A DNA stretch of 64,000 nucleotides from Gloeopeniophorella convolvens (taxonomy: Eukaryota > Basidiomycota > Agaricomycetes > Russulales), in assembly GCA_022496205.1 (NCBI GenBank), contig WTXD01000035.1, forward strand, positions 124,001 through 188,000, written 5' to 3'. The notes beneath the pieces are model-generated. The model did no database searches. It worked only from the letters and a program-made list of their open reading frames with translations, and was not told the origin of the DNA. A program made the position numbers and the translations under genes. Below, one piece after another: positions 1 through 10,438 of the stretch. The stretch's first letter is position 1; every line of letters starts with the position of its first letter.

Positions 1-202
1 TCCGCATATATACTACCCAATCCACCCACACGTCACGTTACAGGGCCGGCCCTTCACGTTCCTTTCCCAAAACTAATATACATGAATCAAGTTTAAGCAG
101 AAAAGAAACAAGATCAGAACCCATCATATATACAACATTTAACAGCCCGTTCTCCACTAATCATACTGTCAATGTCAATGCCCACCACCCAGAGTCTGTC
201 CT

Positions 203-678
203 TCATTCCCGCCCGCACGTGAACACCGCACGTGCGGTCGACGAGAGCTTGCGCCTGATGGCGCGGATCCCAATGGGCTTGCTGGGCGCCGTGTGCCCGA
301 GGACGTCCGGCTCCTTGTCTGTGGCTGCGCCCGCCCCGTCCGCAGCGAACATGCTGTCGTGCGTGCCGCCGATGGTGCCGCCCGTCGCGGACGGGAGCGG
401 CAGGCCCGTCTCGTCGAAGACGGCCCCGTAGCGGCGCGTGTGCCCGCGGCGTTGCGGCAGGCGGTGGCGGGGCCCGGCGATCTGGACCAGGTGAGCACAC
501 CCCAGGCGCCGCCAGTTGCAGACGGTGCACTTACGGCGAGCAGCGCCTCGCGCTCCTCCAGGCGCAGGTCCTCCACGGCGACCGGCGCGATGTGTGGGTA
601 GTTGCGCGGCACGCTCGCGGCGTCCGCGTCCCTATGCAAAACGTGCGGCGGCGCGTGTGCATGCTCTTCGGCGTACAT
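203..678 (-). CDS. small protein of unknown function, two exons
   Basis: Exon 1 is 535-678 and begins with ATG; exon 2 is 203-481 and ends in TGA. The intron at 482-534 begins GTAAGT and ends CCAG, and splicing keeps one open frame of about 140 residues. The product starts MYAEEHAHAPPHVLHRD and has an IAGPRHRLPQRRGHTRRYG segment just after the junction. It is hydrophilic, with no signal peptide or membrane segment. I do not recognise the family. The clean intron and good start make a real gene more likely than chance. The other long frames over this stretch would be shadows. Confidence 0.5.
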
Positions 679-1118
679 GGTTGGCAGGATGGGCGATCAC
701 GGGCGATAGAGGATGGCGGCGATGTGCTTTTTCGGAGACGGCGGTGTCGTTGCTGCTCGGTTGGGTGTGTTATTAGACTGGCTGTCAAACTCCCCCCGCC
801 GCGCGCAATTCACTCTTTTTAAACCTCTCCCGGGGCATTGTGGCGGGCCACTGTGTCGTTGCACCGTGCACAAGGGTTGTGGCTGTCGCCAGGGCGCGCG
901 ACCCAGCCGTTTGTGGGTGCATGGGCGCTTAAGCTTAAGTGCACCCCGGGCCATTCCGGGCGAGTGCCACCGGCATGTCTCGGATCCGAGATCTGAGACA
1001 CGGACACGCGTCGAGAATCGAGAGAGATGAAAAGCAGCCGCATTCAAAGTACAGATTTTGTCCGGAGCAATGGTGTGCACGCAGACCATAGCAGACCATC
1101 CAAGTTAGGTACCAGTTA
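679..1118. other. intergenic spacer
   Basis: About 440 bases between two minus-strand genes. It must hold the upstream region of the small 203-678 gene and the 3' end of the glucosidase gene. I see no gene or clear repeat in it. Confidence 0.5.
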
Positions 1119-4100
1119 CTAGAGGGTAATCGTGATGGCCCAGTCCGCCGCGACGCCGACGCGCGGGTCCTTGATCGTCAGCACGCTCGCCACGCCGTCC
1201 GCGCTGCCCGCCGCGCCTGCGCCCTCCGCATACTCCCAATCGAGCGCGCCCCCGCCCTCGAGCGCGACGCCCTGCGGGCGCGCGGGCAGGCCGAGCACGA
1301 CGACCTTCTCGACGCGCACGCCCGCGAGGCCGCGCTGGAACGGGTTCTTCGGGTAGAACACCTGCACCGCCTTGCCCTCGACCGCGGCGGACGGCCGCGC
1401 CGCGGCCATGTCCATGTTCGAGAGGCGCAGCGCCGCGCCGCGCGCGACGCGGTCGACCGTCAGCCCGCGCCACGCGAGCTGGCCCTGCTTGTAGCTGTAC
1501 GTCGTGCCGTCGTCGAGGTAGAGCTCGCCGCGCGCGGCGAGCGCGCCGTCGAGCGCGACGCGCAGCGTGAAGGGGTCGTTGTGCATCAGCGCGGACGCGC
1601 GGCGCGGGCGCTCGCGCGTCGGGAGGATCGAGCCGCCGCGCAGGAGCAGCGGGACTTGGTGCAGGGCCGCGGGGACGGTGACGTTCTTGCCCTGCAGCGC
1701 GCCGCGGTACGTCTGGTGCGTGAAGTAGTCGTAGTAGACCTTGCGGGCCGCGTGTTAGTGTGGGTGAGGGCGTGAGCGCTAGGGACCTCGTACCTTGTCC
1801 TCGGGGAGGTAGACCGTCTCCTCGGTGACGCCGGGGCGGGTGACGGGTTTGACGAGCAGGCCAGAATCGCCGATGTAGTACTGGTCATCGATAGAGAAGC
1901 CGGCCTCGTCTTGAGGGAACATCACGTAGTGGGGGCTGGGCACGGATCGGGTCAGAGATTGCATACCCAAAGGACGATCGGGAACCTACCGCAGGATGGG
2001 GAGACCGGTGACGCTCGTCTCGCGGAACGCGGTGTACCACACGGGCAGCAGCGAGTAGCGGAGACGCAGGATATCGCGCACGATGCTCTTGTAGGGCTCG
2101 TCGAGGAGGTACGGCTCGCGACGCTTGCTGTCTATGTGCGCGTGCGCGCGGAAGAACGGCGAGAACGCGCCGACGTGGTACCAGCGCACGAGCATCTCGG
2201 GCTCTGGGTTCCCGAAGAAGCCGCCAACGTCAGCTGTGGGTTCGCATTAGCACATCTCGAACGAGAGGGTGCGGGGAGAAGGACTGACACCCTGCGAAGG
2301 ACATGCCCGCGATGTTGTTCGAGAGGACCATCTTGATGCCGACGGCCATGTGCTCCCAGGTGCCGAGGTTGTCGCCTGTCCACATGGCGCCATACCGCTG
2401 CGAGCCGGCGAAGAACGAGCGCGTCAGCACGAAGGGCCGCTTGGGCGTCTCGCCGCGCGCGATCAGTCCCTCGGAGGTGACCTTGGGAAGGAACATCCCG
2501 TTGATGTTGTGGATGTCGCGATGTTCCCACCCGCCGTGGTGTATCAAGTCCTTGGGCATAGTAATTTCAGGGCCGTTGAAGACGGAGGGCTGCGTAGGGC
2601 AAACCAATCAGCCTTGGTGCAAACTCTGTCGGATGATGCTAACCTCGTTCATGTCGTTCCAGATGTGGATGTCCTCAGTGCTCTGGGTCCAAGACCACTC
2701 GGACCCAGGGGTCGGCTTGAAGAGGGCCCGCCAGAAGTCCCAGCTAGCAGGGTTGAAAAAGTCAACCCAAGAGCTGCTGCCCGGCCAGCACCATCCTTCA
2801 TAGTCGTCCTTGCCGTTACTCTGCTTGACGAGGAGACCCAGCTCCTGCGCCCTCTTGTAGACAGGATAGTCGTTCGCGCGCTTCAGGTGAGGGTCGACGA
2901 TGACGACCATCTGCGGTCGGCGTCTTAGCAAGCACAGTTCTCGACAAATGAAAGATGTGTTACAACGAACCTTCCGACCCACGGCAGCCACCTCGTTGGT
3001 CATCTCGATGGGGTCGGGGAAACCCTTTTCTTCCCAGATCATGTACTGGTGGTCCTTGGAGTACTCAATGTCAAGCCAGAAGACGTCGACCGGCATGTCT
3101 TCCTCATCAAAGCGCTTCTGGACGCCGCGCACGTCGTCAGAGCTGACATAGTTCCAGCGACACTGGTGATATCCGAGTGCCCAATGGGCGGGCAGCGGGG
3201 CCGTCCCCGTCAGACCACTGTACTGCTGGAAGACCTCCTTGGGGCCGGGGCCGGGAAGGAGGAAGAGGTCGAGGATCCCCGACTCGGAAATCCAGTGCGT
3301 GCCCGTGGACTGTGCGGTGGGGTGCCCGACGTCGATCCACGTCTCGGAGCCAACAGCGCTGAAGATAGCGACGGTGGAGTTGGCGGAGTGCGCGTGCATC
3401 ACGGGGATGGAGCCGTAGAGCGATGTGGTCGCGGACGCGAGGTACTCAAAGACGTCGGCGTTGTAGAAGCGATACGGGTCCTCGAAAAAGGCATCGTCGC
3501 CGGTGGTAGTGGGGAGGTCGAGCGAGGTGGCGTGCTGTGGAATGCCATAGACATGGCCGTGGTTGGGGAAGTCGATGTCGAGGGACAGAGACTCGGGGCC
3601 TATTCGTAGCGAGTGAGGACTGAGCGTGGGGAAGGTCACGGGAGCGCGCACCTTTGGGCTTGCTGTCCGTCCACGAGCCGAAGGACTCGTCCCAGTAGGC
3701 GTCCTCAGAGTCGCCCTCGAACCACGCGTTCGGGTTGACCTTGAGCACCTCCTGCGCGTCCGAGCCTTCCTCGGACGCCTCGACCTTGGGCTCCTCGACG
3801 GCCTTGTTCCTAAAATGCTCCATGTGCAGCAGGCCGCGGCCGTTGACCACGACCTGCTCCTGGCCCTCGCGGTTGAGCACAATGCGCAGCGGGTTGAAAT
3901 CCACGACGACCTCGTGCTCGAGCCGCTGCCCGAACACCGCCCGTGCGTCGCGCGCGCCGACCTTCCACTGCACGTGCGTGCTGACGGCGGGCTCGCCCAC
4001 GAGCGCCCACTTGGCCGCCTCGTCGTAGCGCTTGCGCAGGCCGTCGGTTTCGTCGAGGCGCACGCGGACGACGCCGTCCTCGTGCACGCGCACCTCGAGC

Positions 4101-4369
4101 GCGAACTTGACGCCCGGGTGCAGCTCCGACTTGGCGCCCGCCTTGAGCGTCGCGCGGTCGCGCGGGAGATCGAGCGTCCAGCCGTCGACGGAGTACGGCG
4201 AGCGCCACTCGTCGCCGCTCGCGCGGGCGCGCGAGGCGAGCGCGCGGCCGCGGCGACAGAAGCCGGATTGGGAGCATGTCTTGAAGTCGCCGGCCTTGAA
4301 GGCGGTGGCGGGGGGCGGTGAGGCGAGTAAGATGAGGGAGGCGGCGAGCGCCGAGACGAGCACCTTCAT
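1119..4369 (-). CDS. ROT2: glucosidase II alpha subunit (GH31, ER)
   Basis: Glycoside hydrolase family 31 protein of roughly 970 residues in about seven exons, close to the usual length for glucosidase II alpha. This ER enzyme trims the two inner glucoses from N-glycans in the calnexin cycle. The start at 4369 gives a signal peptide ([19 protein letters not shown]) followed by [12 protein letters not shown], typical of this family's N-terminus. The catalytic signature WNDMNE is near 2650. Also visible are HRDIHN, a [17 protein letters not shown] block, and FWLDIEY. Introns include 3'-side boundaries at about 3651-3604 (GTGCGC...AATAG), 2973-2912, and shorter ones near 2600, 2260, 1960 and 1770. 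The C-terminal beta-sandwich follows [15 protein letters not shown]. No ER retention signal is seen; in the family the beta subunit supplies it. No frame break was found. Confidence 0.93.
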
Positions 4370-4796
4370 TGTCGCTCTCGTCGAGGGTTCAGTGGACGAG
4401 AGCGAGGCAGATATTCTGCGACGTGGATGTGAGTAGGGTGCAAGAGCTTCCAGCGCACCGCTCAACGTGTCATTTACTGGGCGGGCGGCTAAGGACGGTT
4501 GCCCCGGGCCGGGTACTTCTCTCTCACGGCGGCCAATGCATTGAAACTCTTACTTGGCATCGGTGGCATTGGAGTACTACTTCTAGTGCGCTTTATTCTA
4601 CGAAATTGTCCCGGAAAACACACAGACATTCACATGTGACCCCGAGACCTTCTCAGCCCTCCAGCAATCGCCCAATCACCACAGCCCGTCCAGCTCGTCC
4701 CGGCGGCACGACCGCACTGTCCCACACAGAACGTTACAGCCAAAAATGCAGCGCCGCACGTCGCACTCACCAGCAGCTTATCTGGTACCGCAAAGC
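4370..4796. other. intergenic spacer
   Basis: About 430 bases upstream of the glucosidase gene and downstream of the first cyclase gene. It should hold the glucosidase promoter. I see no coding or repeat signal. Confidence 0.5.
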
Positions 4797-5465
4797 CTAT
4801 ACGCCCCACGCGACCGCGCGCACGGGCGACCCGTCGCACCCCGCGAGGTTCAGCGGGAGCAGGCTCGCCATGTACCGCGTCCCGCCGCCGAGCAGCGCCT
4901 CGACATTCGTGAGGTTCTCCGCGATGAGCGCGCCGCTCCCAAGGAGCAAGCGGTGCACGTCGTTCGCCGGCGCGCCGCCGTCGACGCTGAACACGTCCAT
5001 CCCGACGACGCGCACGCCGCGCGCGAGCAGCCCGCGCGCCGCGTCCGCGCCGAGCCGCGGGCTCGTCATGTACGCGTCGCCGCCCCAGTGGCGCGACCAG
5101 CCCGTGCAGAGCAGCGCGATCGCCGCGCCCGGCCACGCGTGCTGCTCCGCCTGCGGCGCGAGGTCCGCCCACGAGATGGTGCTGTGCGGCGCCTTGCCGC
5201 GCACGTCGAGCACGATCGCGGGCCCGACGAGCAGCGAGAGGTCGACGTCCGAGATCGTCGGCGCGCCTGCGATGAAGTGCACCGGCGCGTCGAGGTGCGT
5301 GCCCGTGTGCGAGCCGAGCGTCAGCCGCGAGACGTTCGAGCTGTCCGCGGCGAGCGAGAGCACCTGCTCGGAGCGGAAGTGCGGGTGGCCCGAGCAGTAG
5401 CTCAGGCCGTTCTGCGCGAGCGGGTGGCTCAGGTCGATGACCTTTTTGCAGGCGGGGGCAGACAT
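4797..5465 (-). CDS. cyclase family / kynurenine formamidase-like hydrolase (copy 1)
   Basis: Single-exon protein of 222 residues in the cyclase superfamily (Pfam cyclase, PF04199; includes bacterial kynurenine formamidase KynB and isatin hydrolase). The metal-binding signature HTGTHLDAPVHF is at about residues 52-63, preceded by IDLSHPL and GHPHFRS. The C-terminus VRAVAWGV matches the family ending. The ATG at 5465 (MSAPACKKVIDLSHPL) is preferred over an upstream in-frame start because the conserved domain starts directly after it and the upstream residues look non-coding. It lies in tandem, same strand, with a paralogue at 6421-7146. The substrate is unknown; formamidase activity is inferred from the family only. 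Confidence 0.88.
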   Translation of the reverse strand: MSAPACKKVIDLSHPLAQNGLSYCSGHPHFRSEQVLSLAADSSNVSRLTLGSHTGTHLDAPVHFIAGAPTISDVDLSLLVGPAIVLDVRGKAPHSTISWADLAPQAEQHAWPGAAIALLCTGWSRHWGGDAYMTSPRLGADAARGLLARGVRVVGMDVFSVDGGAPANDVHRLLLGSGALIAENLTNVEALLGGGTRYMASLLPLNLAGCDGSPVRAVAWGV

Positions 5466-6420
5466 GTTTGGCGGGTCTGTCCGACTCCCAGACGCCGAAG
5501 CTTTTGAGCACGGTGCGGGGTGGCACCTTTGTGTTCGGTACCAGATTGGTAATGTGTTCTTGGACACTCATGCATCGTGCTCGACCTAGAGGGCCCGATG
5601 GCCCGATTGCGCCGCCATGTGACAGAGGCAATCTAAGCCGATTTGAATCATATTACAGGGAAAAGCGGGGACAAGGGAGAAAAAACGGGAGTGCGAGGGT
5701 TCGCTGGGACAGAACTGGGTGATAACATCCCGATGCAAGATGCGCACACGCTAGAACTCCTTCCGTCCCTCGGAGAAGCCGCGCCTGGGACCCACGACCG
5801 GGATTTGCTATCCTGTTCTGCGGTGTCAGCCGGACGATTAAAAAAATATACGCCGTAAACGCAGAGATAAGTCAGAGAGAAGATATCGCCTCTGTAAGCC
5901 AGAAGACGGCGTCACGCAGGGACGTCGACATCTCGCGATGCCGACTCCACGTCAGACAGACCACAAGATTGATACATTTATAGTTCATCCCACCAAAGCC
6001 CTGCATGTGATGATCCCAGCAGAGCTGCTCACCTGTTTGATTTCACTGCGCGGAGGCCCGCGCGCCACAGAGTTACGCTTCTGCGCCCCCGGCGCCGCGA
6101 CGGAAGCCACCATGAGGTCCGTGTGAGGCCACAGGACCTGCCCCGCCGATTCTGGCCACATCTACGCATGTGGAGACAGCTATCAGAAGCGTTCCTCTGA
6201 GAGAGAACAGGACCCGGTGAGCACCGCGCACTCACAATGGAAATCATCGCGAGAGCGGCGCCGCTTCCATCCCGCACGACGGTGATACGGTCCCTTGCCC
6301 CGTGCCCCGCGCCGCACGCGCCCTCTTTATGTCCTCCCGTGCGTGCTTCGCGCGCCTGACGTGGTGCGGGAACCGAGCCACAACTCCTCGGCGACGCCAC
6401 AGCGCGCCCCGCGGGCCCGC
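5466..6420. other. spacer between the tandem cyclase genes
   Basis: About 950 bases separating two paralogous same-strand genes. I see no supported gene. The long open frames crossing 6029-6420 on the minus strand are a shadow continuing out of the second cyclase gene. Confidence 0.45.
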
Positions 6421-7146
6421 TCACGCGAAGAGCCCGCGCGGCTGCAGCCACGCCACCGCGCGCACCGGCGAGCCGTCGCACCGCGCGATCCGCAGGGGCA
6501 GCACGCTGAGCACCGCGTCCGCCGCGGGCGCCGCGCGCTGCGCCGCCGCGAGCGCGCCGAGGTTCGCGAGGTTCTCGACGATCAGCCCGCCCGCGCCGAG
6601 CACCGCGCGGTGCACGCCGTAGTCCGGCTCGCCCTCGCCCTCGCCCATGCCCGCGCCGGGCATCTGGTCGGGGCTCATGGTGTCGGTGCCGATGACGCGC
6701 ACACCGAGCGCGAGCAGGCGCACAGCGACGTCCGCGGCGAGCCAGGGGTGGTCGAAGTAGCGCCCCGCGGCGTCGCGCCAGTGCCTGCTCCAGCCCGTGT
6801 GGAAGAGGACGGCGGTGCCGGGGCGGATGCGCGCGGTGTGCGGCGCGACGTCGGCGGCCCAGGAGATGCACTCGCGCGCGCGCTTGTGCGAGACGTCGAT
6901 GACGACGGCGGGGAGGACGAATGTGCTGGGCGGGAGCTGGTCGATGGTCGCGCCGTCCGCGAAGAAGTGCGAGGGCGCGTCGACGTGCGTGCCGGCGTGC
7001 GAGGAGGCCGAGAGGGCGTGGACGGCGTAGCCGTCTTTGGGGACGGAGCAGACGGGCTCGCTGGAGAAGGGCGGGTCTCCTGGGTAGACGGGCACGTCGG
7101 CGTCGAGGGGGTGGGTGAGGTCGATGAAGGTGGGTGCGGTGCTCAT
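6421..7146 (-). CDS. cyclase family / kynurenine formamidase-like hydrolase (copy 2)
   Basis: Single-exon protein of 241 residues and a paralogue of 4797-5465. The signature HAGTHVDAPSHFF is present, with FIDLTHPLDADVPVYPGDPPF at the N-terminus, VLFHTGWSRHWR in the middle, and RIARCDGSPVRAVAW at the end. The near-identical endings of the two copies (CDGSPVRAVAW) show common origin by duplication. The start is the ATG at 7146, because the domain begins six residues later. The copies differ elsewhere: this one carries a Gly/Glu-rich insert (GAGMGEGEGEPDYG) before the VHRAVLGAGGLIVENL helix. The substrate is not known. Confidence 0.88.
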   Translation of the reverse strand: MSTAPTFIDLTHPLDADVPVYPGDPPFSSEPVCSVPKDGYAVHALSASSHAGTHVDAPSHFFADGATIDQLPPSTFVLPAVVIDVSHKRARECISWAADVAPHTARIRPGTAVLFHTGWSRHWRDAAGRYFDHPWLAADVAVRLLALGVRVIGTDTMSPDQMPGAGMGEGEGEPDYGVHRAVLGAGGLIVENLANLGALAAAQRAAPAADAVLSVLPLRIARCDGSPVRAVAWLQPRGLFA

Positions 7147-7187
7147 GGTCGCGCGAGGCAAGAAGCGAACAGCCCGTGTCCGTAACG

Positions 7188-8691
7188 TCAACTCGGACCC
7201 GTGGGCCCGACGCCGGGGGTCACGCGAGGTGCAGCACTACTCCAACTCACTCTAACCGTCCTCACTACATCGACTGCTACTTGTACCGCCGCCTCTGCTG
7301 CGCCCGTCCTGAGCCCCACCAGAGCCCCCTCCTGTGGAACCGTGCCCTTCACGTACATCTCCGCATGTACCCTTGCAAACTTCTCCGCCGCGCGGCCGTC
7401 AACGGCGCGACTCTGCATCTGCGCTCTCTACGTTGACGCGCGCGTGAGTACACCACAGCGCAATTCAGACGCAGCAGCCTACCAATGCAAACTCGGTTCC
7501 ACGGTAGACGAAGCCCCATATCTCTTTAAAGTCGGCGTCGGTCTTCGTGATCCCATACTTTGCTAGGCAGTCGCTCGCGGCGCGTTTGACCACCTGGGCA
7601 CGGCGCGGTCATTCCGGTGCGCGCAGTGGGGCACAACGCGCTGCACTCACTGCCTTGTTCGCCTTTTCCAACTCTTTGGCGATATCCGGGCCTTGCTCTT
7701 CCCCTTCGCGTCTGGTAGCGGCGGCACCTTGAACACGTCATCTTGCACGGTCTTTGTGCGCGCGAGCGGCTTTGGGCGGAGGCCACCGCCGATCATCTCG
7801 ATTGAAGGCATGCGCGTCATGACGTCGCGCGCGTTCTGCAGCACCGCGTCTGCTTTGCGTCGCTTGAGCTGGGTAGAGGGCGACTCCTCGGCCTGCCGTT
7901 TCTTGTTCTGCTTGAGGGTCGGCGGGAAGCGGGGAGACGGGTCATCCGGGCGTGGCAGGCGAGATTGCTTCGCAGGAGGCGCGGTGAGGATCCGCGCGGC
8001 ACGCAGCTGCAAGACAGGCAACGCGTTGGGAGAGGCGGAGGTGGACGGCGCAGACGGATCTCCCTCTGTGAGTTTTCCATATATCAGAACGTCGGACGCG
8101 TCTTGGCTGTCTGGGGGGCGACATGTTCAGTTGGGTGGTGCTTCGCTGGGACGATGCACGCTCACCGGGGCCGCCGAGGGTCACTCGGATGCCCGTCTCT
8201 GTATGGCCGAGAGGCGAGGCGATAGGGGCGGAGCAGAGCTGGTTTTCAAAGTATAGGCGGCTGATGAACGCCGCAGGGTGGATGTCTCTGGTGCCACGAG
8301 TCAACGCTCTTCCCGGTGGACCGCTCTGGGCGCCGACTCACATGTCGACCTCGGCCGTCTGATCTAGGTAGACGGCGTCGACTCTGGCGGTCCCCGCGAG
8401 AGCCAGCGTCCGCCCACGCATGCTCTCCAGGGCGAGCGCCAAGGCATTCTGCAGCAAATGGACGCCCGGGCTGCGCGTGTTGTCTATGGGCACGGTGAAG
8501 GAGAGGCCTTCGAGCAAGAGACGCGAGTCTGGCACGGAGAGAGAGCCGCGGAAGAGCAGGCGGTGGCTCGGGGGCGTGTAGACATAGCTCGTGAGCTTTG
8601 CGGGCTCGTCGGTTCGTAAGATGCGTTTGATCGTGGGTCGAGGTTCCGGACGCGGTAGCCCAGGTGACGCCGCGGCCACTTCGGCGGCCAT
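7188..8691 (-). CDS. SLD7: Sld7-like DNA replication initiation factor (frame break)
   Basis: Five exons: 8342-8691, 8166-8287, 7651-8110, 7483-7593 and 7188-7427. The N-terminal domain reads RLLFRGSLSVPDSRLLLEGL and ALALESMRGR, continuing over the first junction as AEVDIDIHPAAFISRLYFEN, then TGIRVTLGGP and DVLIYGKLTEGDP. The C-terminal region reads KELEKANKAVVKRAASD and DFKEIWGFVYRGTEFALRA, which I read as an Sld7 C-terminal (MTBP-like) domain. Sld7 partners Sld3 in loading Cdc45 at origins. The spliced length is 1283 bases, one short of a multiple of three. The frame shifts in 7693-7704, between LPDAKGK and EQGPDIAKEL, so a single base appears to be missing. The ATG at 8691 is the likely start; an in-frame ATG at 8904 exists but looks less coding. 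Confidence 0.7.
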
Positions 8692-9121
8692 AGCACCACA
8701 ATAACGTGCTCTTGCACGTAAGCGCGCTAGTAGATCGTGCGCAGCAAGCTGATTTGCCTCGATGAGACGAGATAGACCTAGGATGCGGGCGTCATAAGGC
8801 AATGGGGTGTACTCGAGGAGACACCGCCACAGGAGGAGATGATGTGAAGGTGATCCACGCAGGAAACACGCGGACGCGTTGTTTGGCCGTGTTTTGAGCG
8901 ACACGCCTGTGCCACGACCACAGCGACTCGGTCAGCGACTCGGACTTGTCCAGATATCCGCTCTTGTGTCGCCGTCGCGGCTCGTCGCGGTGTCTCCAGA
9001 TAACAAAACAATGTGGCAAATCTTCCTTGATCTCTTAAAAGGCCCCTCACAACCCCGGACCAGCCGTTGCCTTTCGCCTTTACCCCCCAACGAAACCTGA
9101 TCCCACCTTTGTGATCTAACC

Positions 9122-10032
9122 ATGTCCACCCGCTCTGTACGCCTTGTTCGTTCCCGCCTGCACGGGCTCCTTGCTAACCGTGCACCGCGCAATCTACAGC
9201 AGCCCCCCTCCGATATCGCCCGCCACGCCTACGTGCGCCCCGAGCTGAACCTAGTCATCACCCCCGTCCCCACCCACTGGGACGTCTCCTCGCAGAAGGA
9301 CACCGAGACAGACATCAGCGCCGACGACGGCTACGTCCTCTCCGCCACCGGCGACGCCTCCGCCGCAGGCTACTTCCTGCCCTGCGACGCGCTCGAGCTC
9401 CGCGCGCCCCAGGCCCGCCGCACCCGCCTGCGCATCAAGCCCCGCGCCCTGCAGCGCGCCGCGCCCTCGCCCGGCCTGGCCTCCCCCAGCCCCACCGTGA
9501 GCATCCCCGCCTCCCTGCGCCCCCTCGCGCACCGCCGCTGACCCACCCGCCGCCGCAGACGCCCACCGCGTTCCGCTTCCGCGACACGCCGCCCGCGTCG
9601 CCGCTCTCGCCCGACACGGACTTCCGCACGTTCTTCGACGCGCTGCGCCAGCGCGACGGCTTTGCCAAGCTCGCCGCGTCCGCCGGCGCGGACGTGCTGC
9701 CGCCCTCGCCACCCGCGACGCCGCCGCCCGCCGAGCCTGCATCGCCCGCCTCCTCCACGTCCGACAGCCCCGCCGCTGTCTCGCCACGCTCCGCGCGCCC
9801 CGTGCTGCGCGTACAAACCACCTCGCCCGTCGGCACGAGTGCGCCCCCGCCGACGCCCGCGCTGCCCTCCCCCGCGCCGACGCCCTCGCCCACGTCCTCC
9901 TCCTCGTGCCCATCCTCACCCTCGCCCTCACCCCGCGCGGCACAGTTCCGGCCGTCCGGCCGCCTGCCGAAGCGCGCGCCGCTCCCGCAGTGGCCGGAGG
10001 AGCGCTACTATCCACGCGCGGTCGCGGTCTGA
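9122..10032 (+). CDS. proline/serine-rich protein of unknown function
   Basis: Two exons, 9122-9496 and 9559-10032, joined over a 62-base intron (GTGAGC...CGCAG) that contains the branch-like CTGAC. The product is about 282 residues. The N-terminal half is basic and ordered-looking (MSTRSVRLVRSRLHGLLANR; YVRPELNLVITPVP), with a middle FRTFFDALRQRDGFAKL helix just after the junction. The C-terminal half is a low-complexity Pro/Ser/Thr stretch ending LPQWPEERYYPRAVAV. I do not recognise the family. Extreme GC at third positions matches the neighbouring genes. Confidence 0.65.
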
Positions 10033-10438
10033 CGTGGCGGGGCCCTCTGGTTTTTTTCGTGGTGCGCGCGGGGAGGACACTCGGTTGGTTGTTGTGCATG
10101 AGAAGCATCTGTTGTATACTGTATTTGCGCTTGTGTTATGTATCGATATTGAATAGTATGTATCTAGGTGGGCGTGCGGCGTGGGATCATGCTTGGGCTG
10201 GTGCTTTGTGGAGTGATGCGAACCACGAACAATCGAGGCTGTCGCGATCGCGAACAGCGCGCAACGCCAGCTCGCCACCGCCCCAACCACAATCATCAAC
10301 ACTCAGGCTATCCTGGGGTAGCCAGTCTAGATCTCTCGCCCGGCGAGCCAAAAAAAGGTCGAGAGCCAACTCCCATTAATCCGTCCAATGCGTATAGGGT
10401 ATGCTACTTACTATGTACTACCGGGGCACGTCCATCCA
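10033..10438. other. intergenic spacer between convergent genes
   Basis: About 400 bases holding the 3' ends of two convergent genes. I see no coding or structural signal. Confidence 0.5.

Noticed and set aside
9251..10108. Long minus-strand open frame opposite the proline-rich gene
   Set aside because: It is a shadow: very GC-rich DNA lacks stops in other frames. The composition is Arg/Ala/Gly only, and the plus-strand gene has a clean intron and start.
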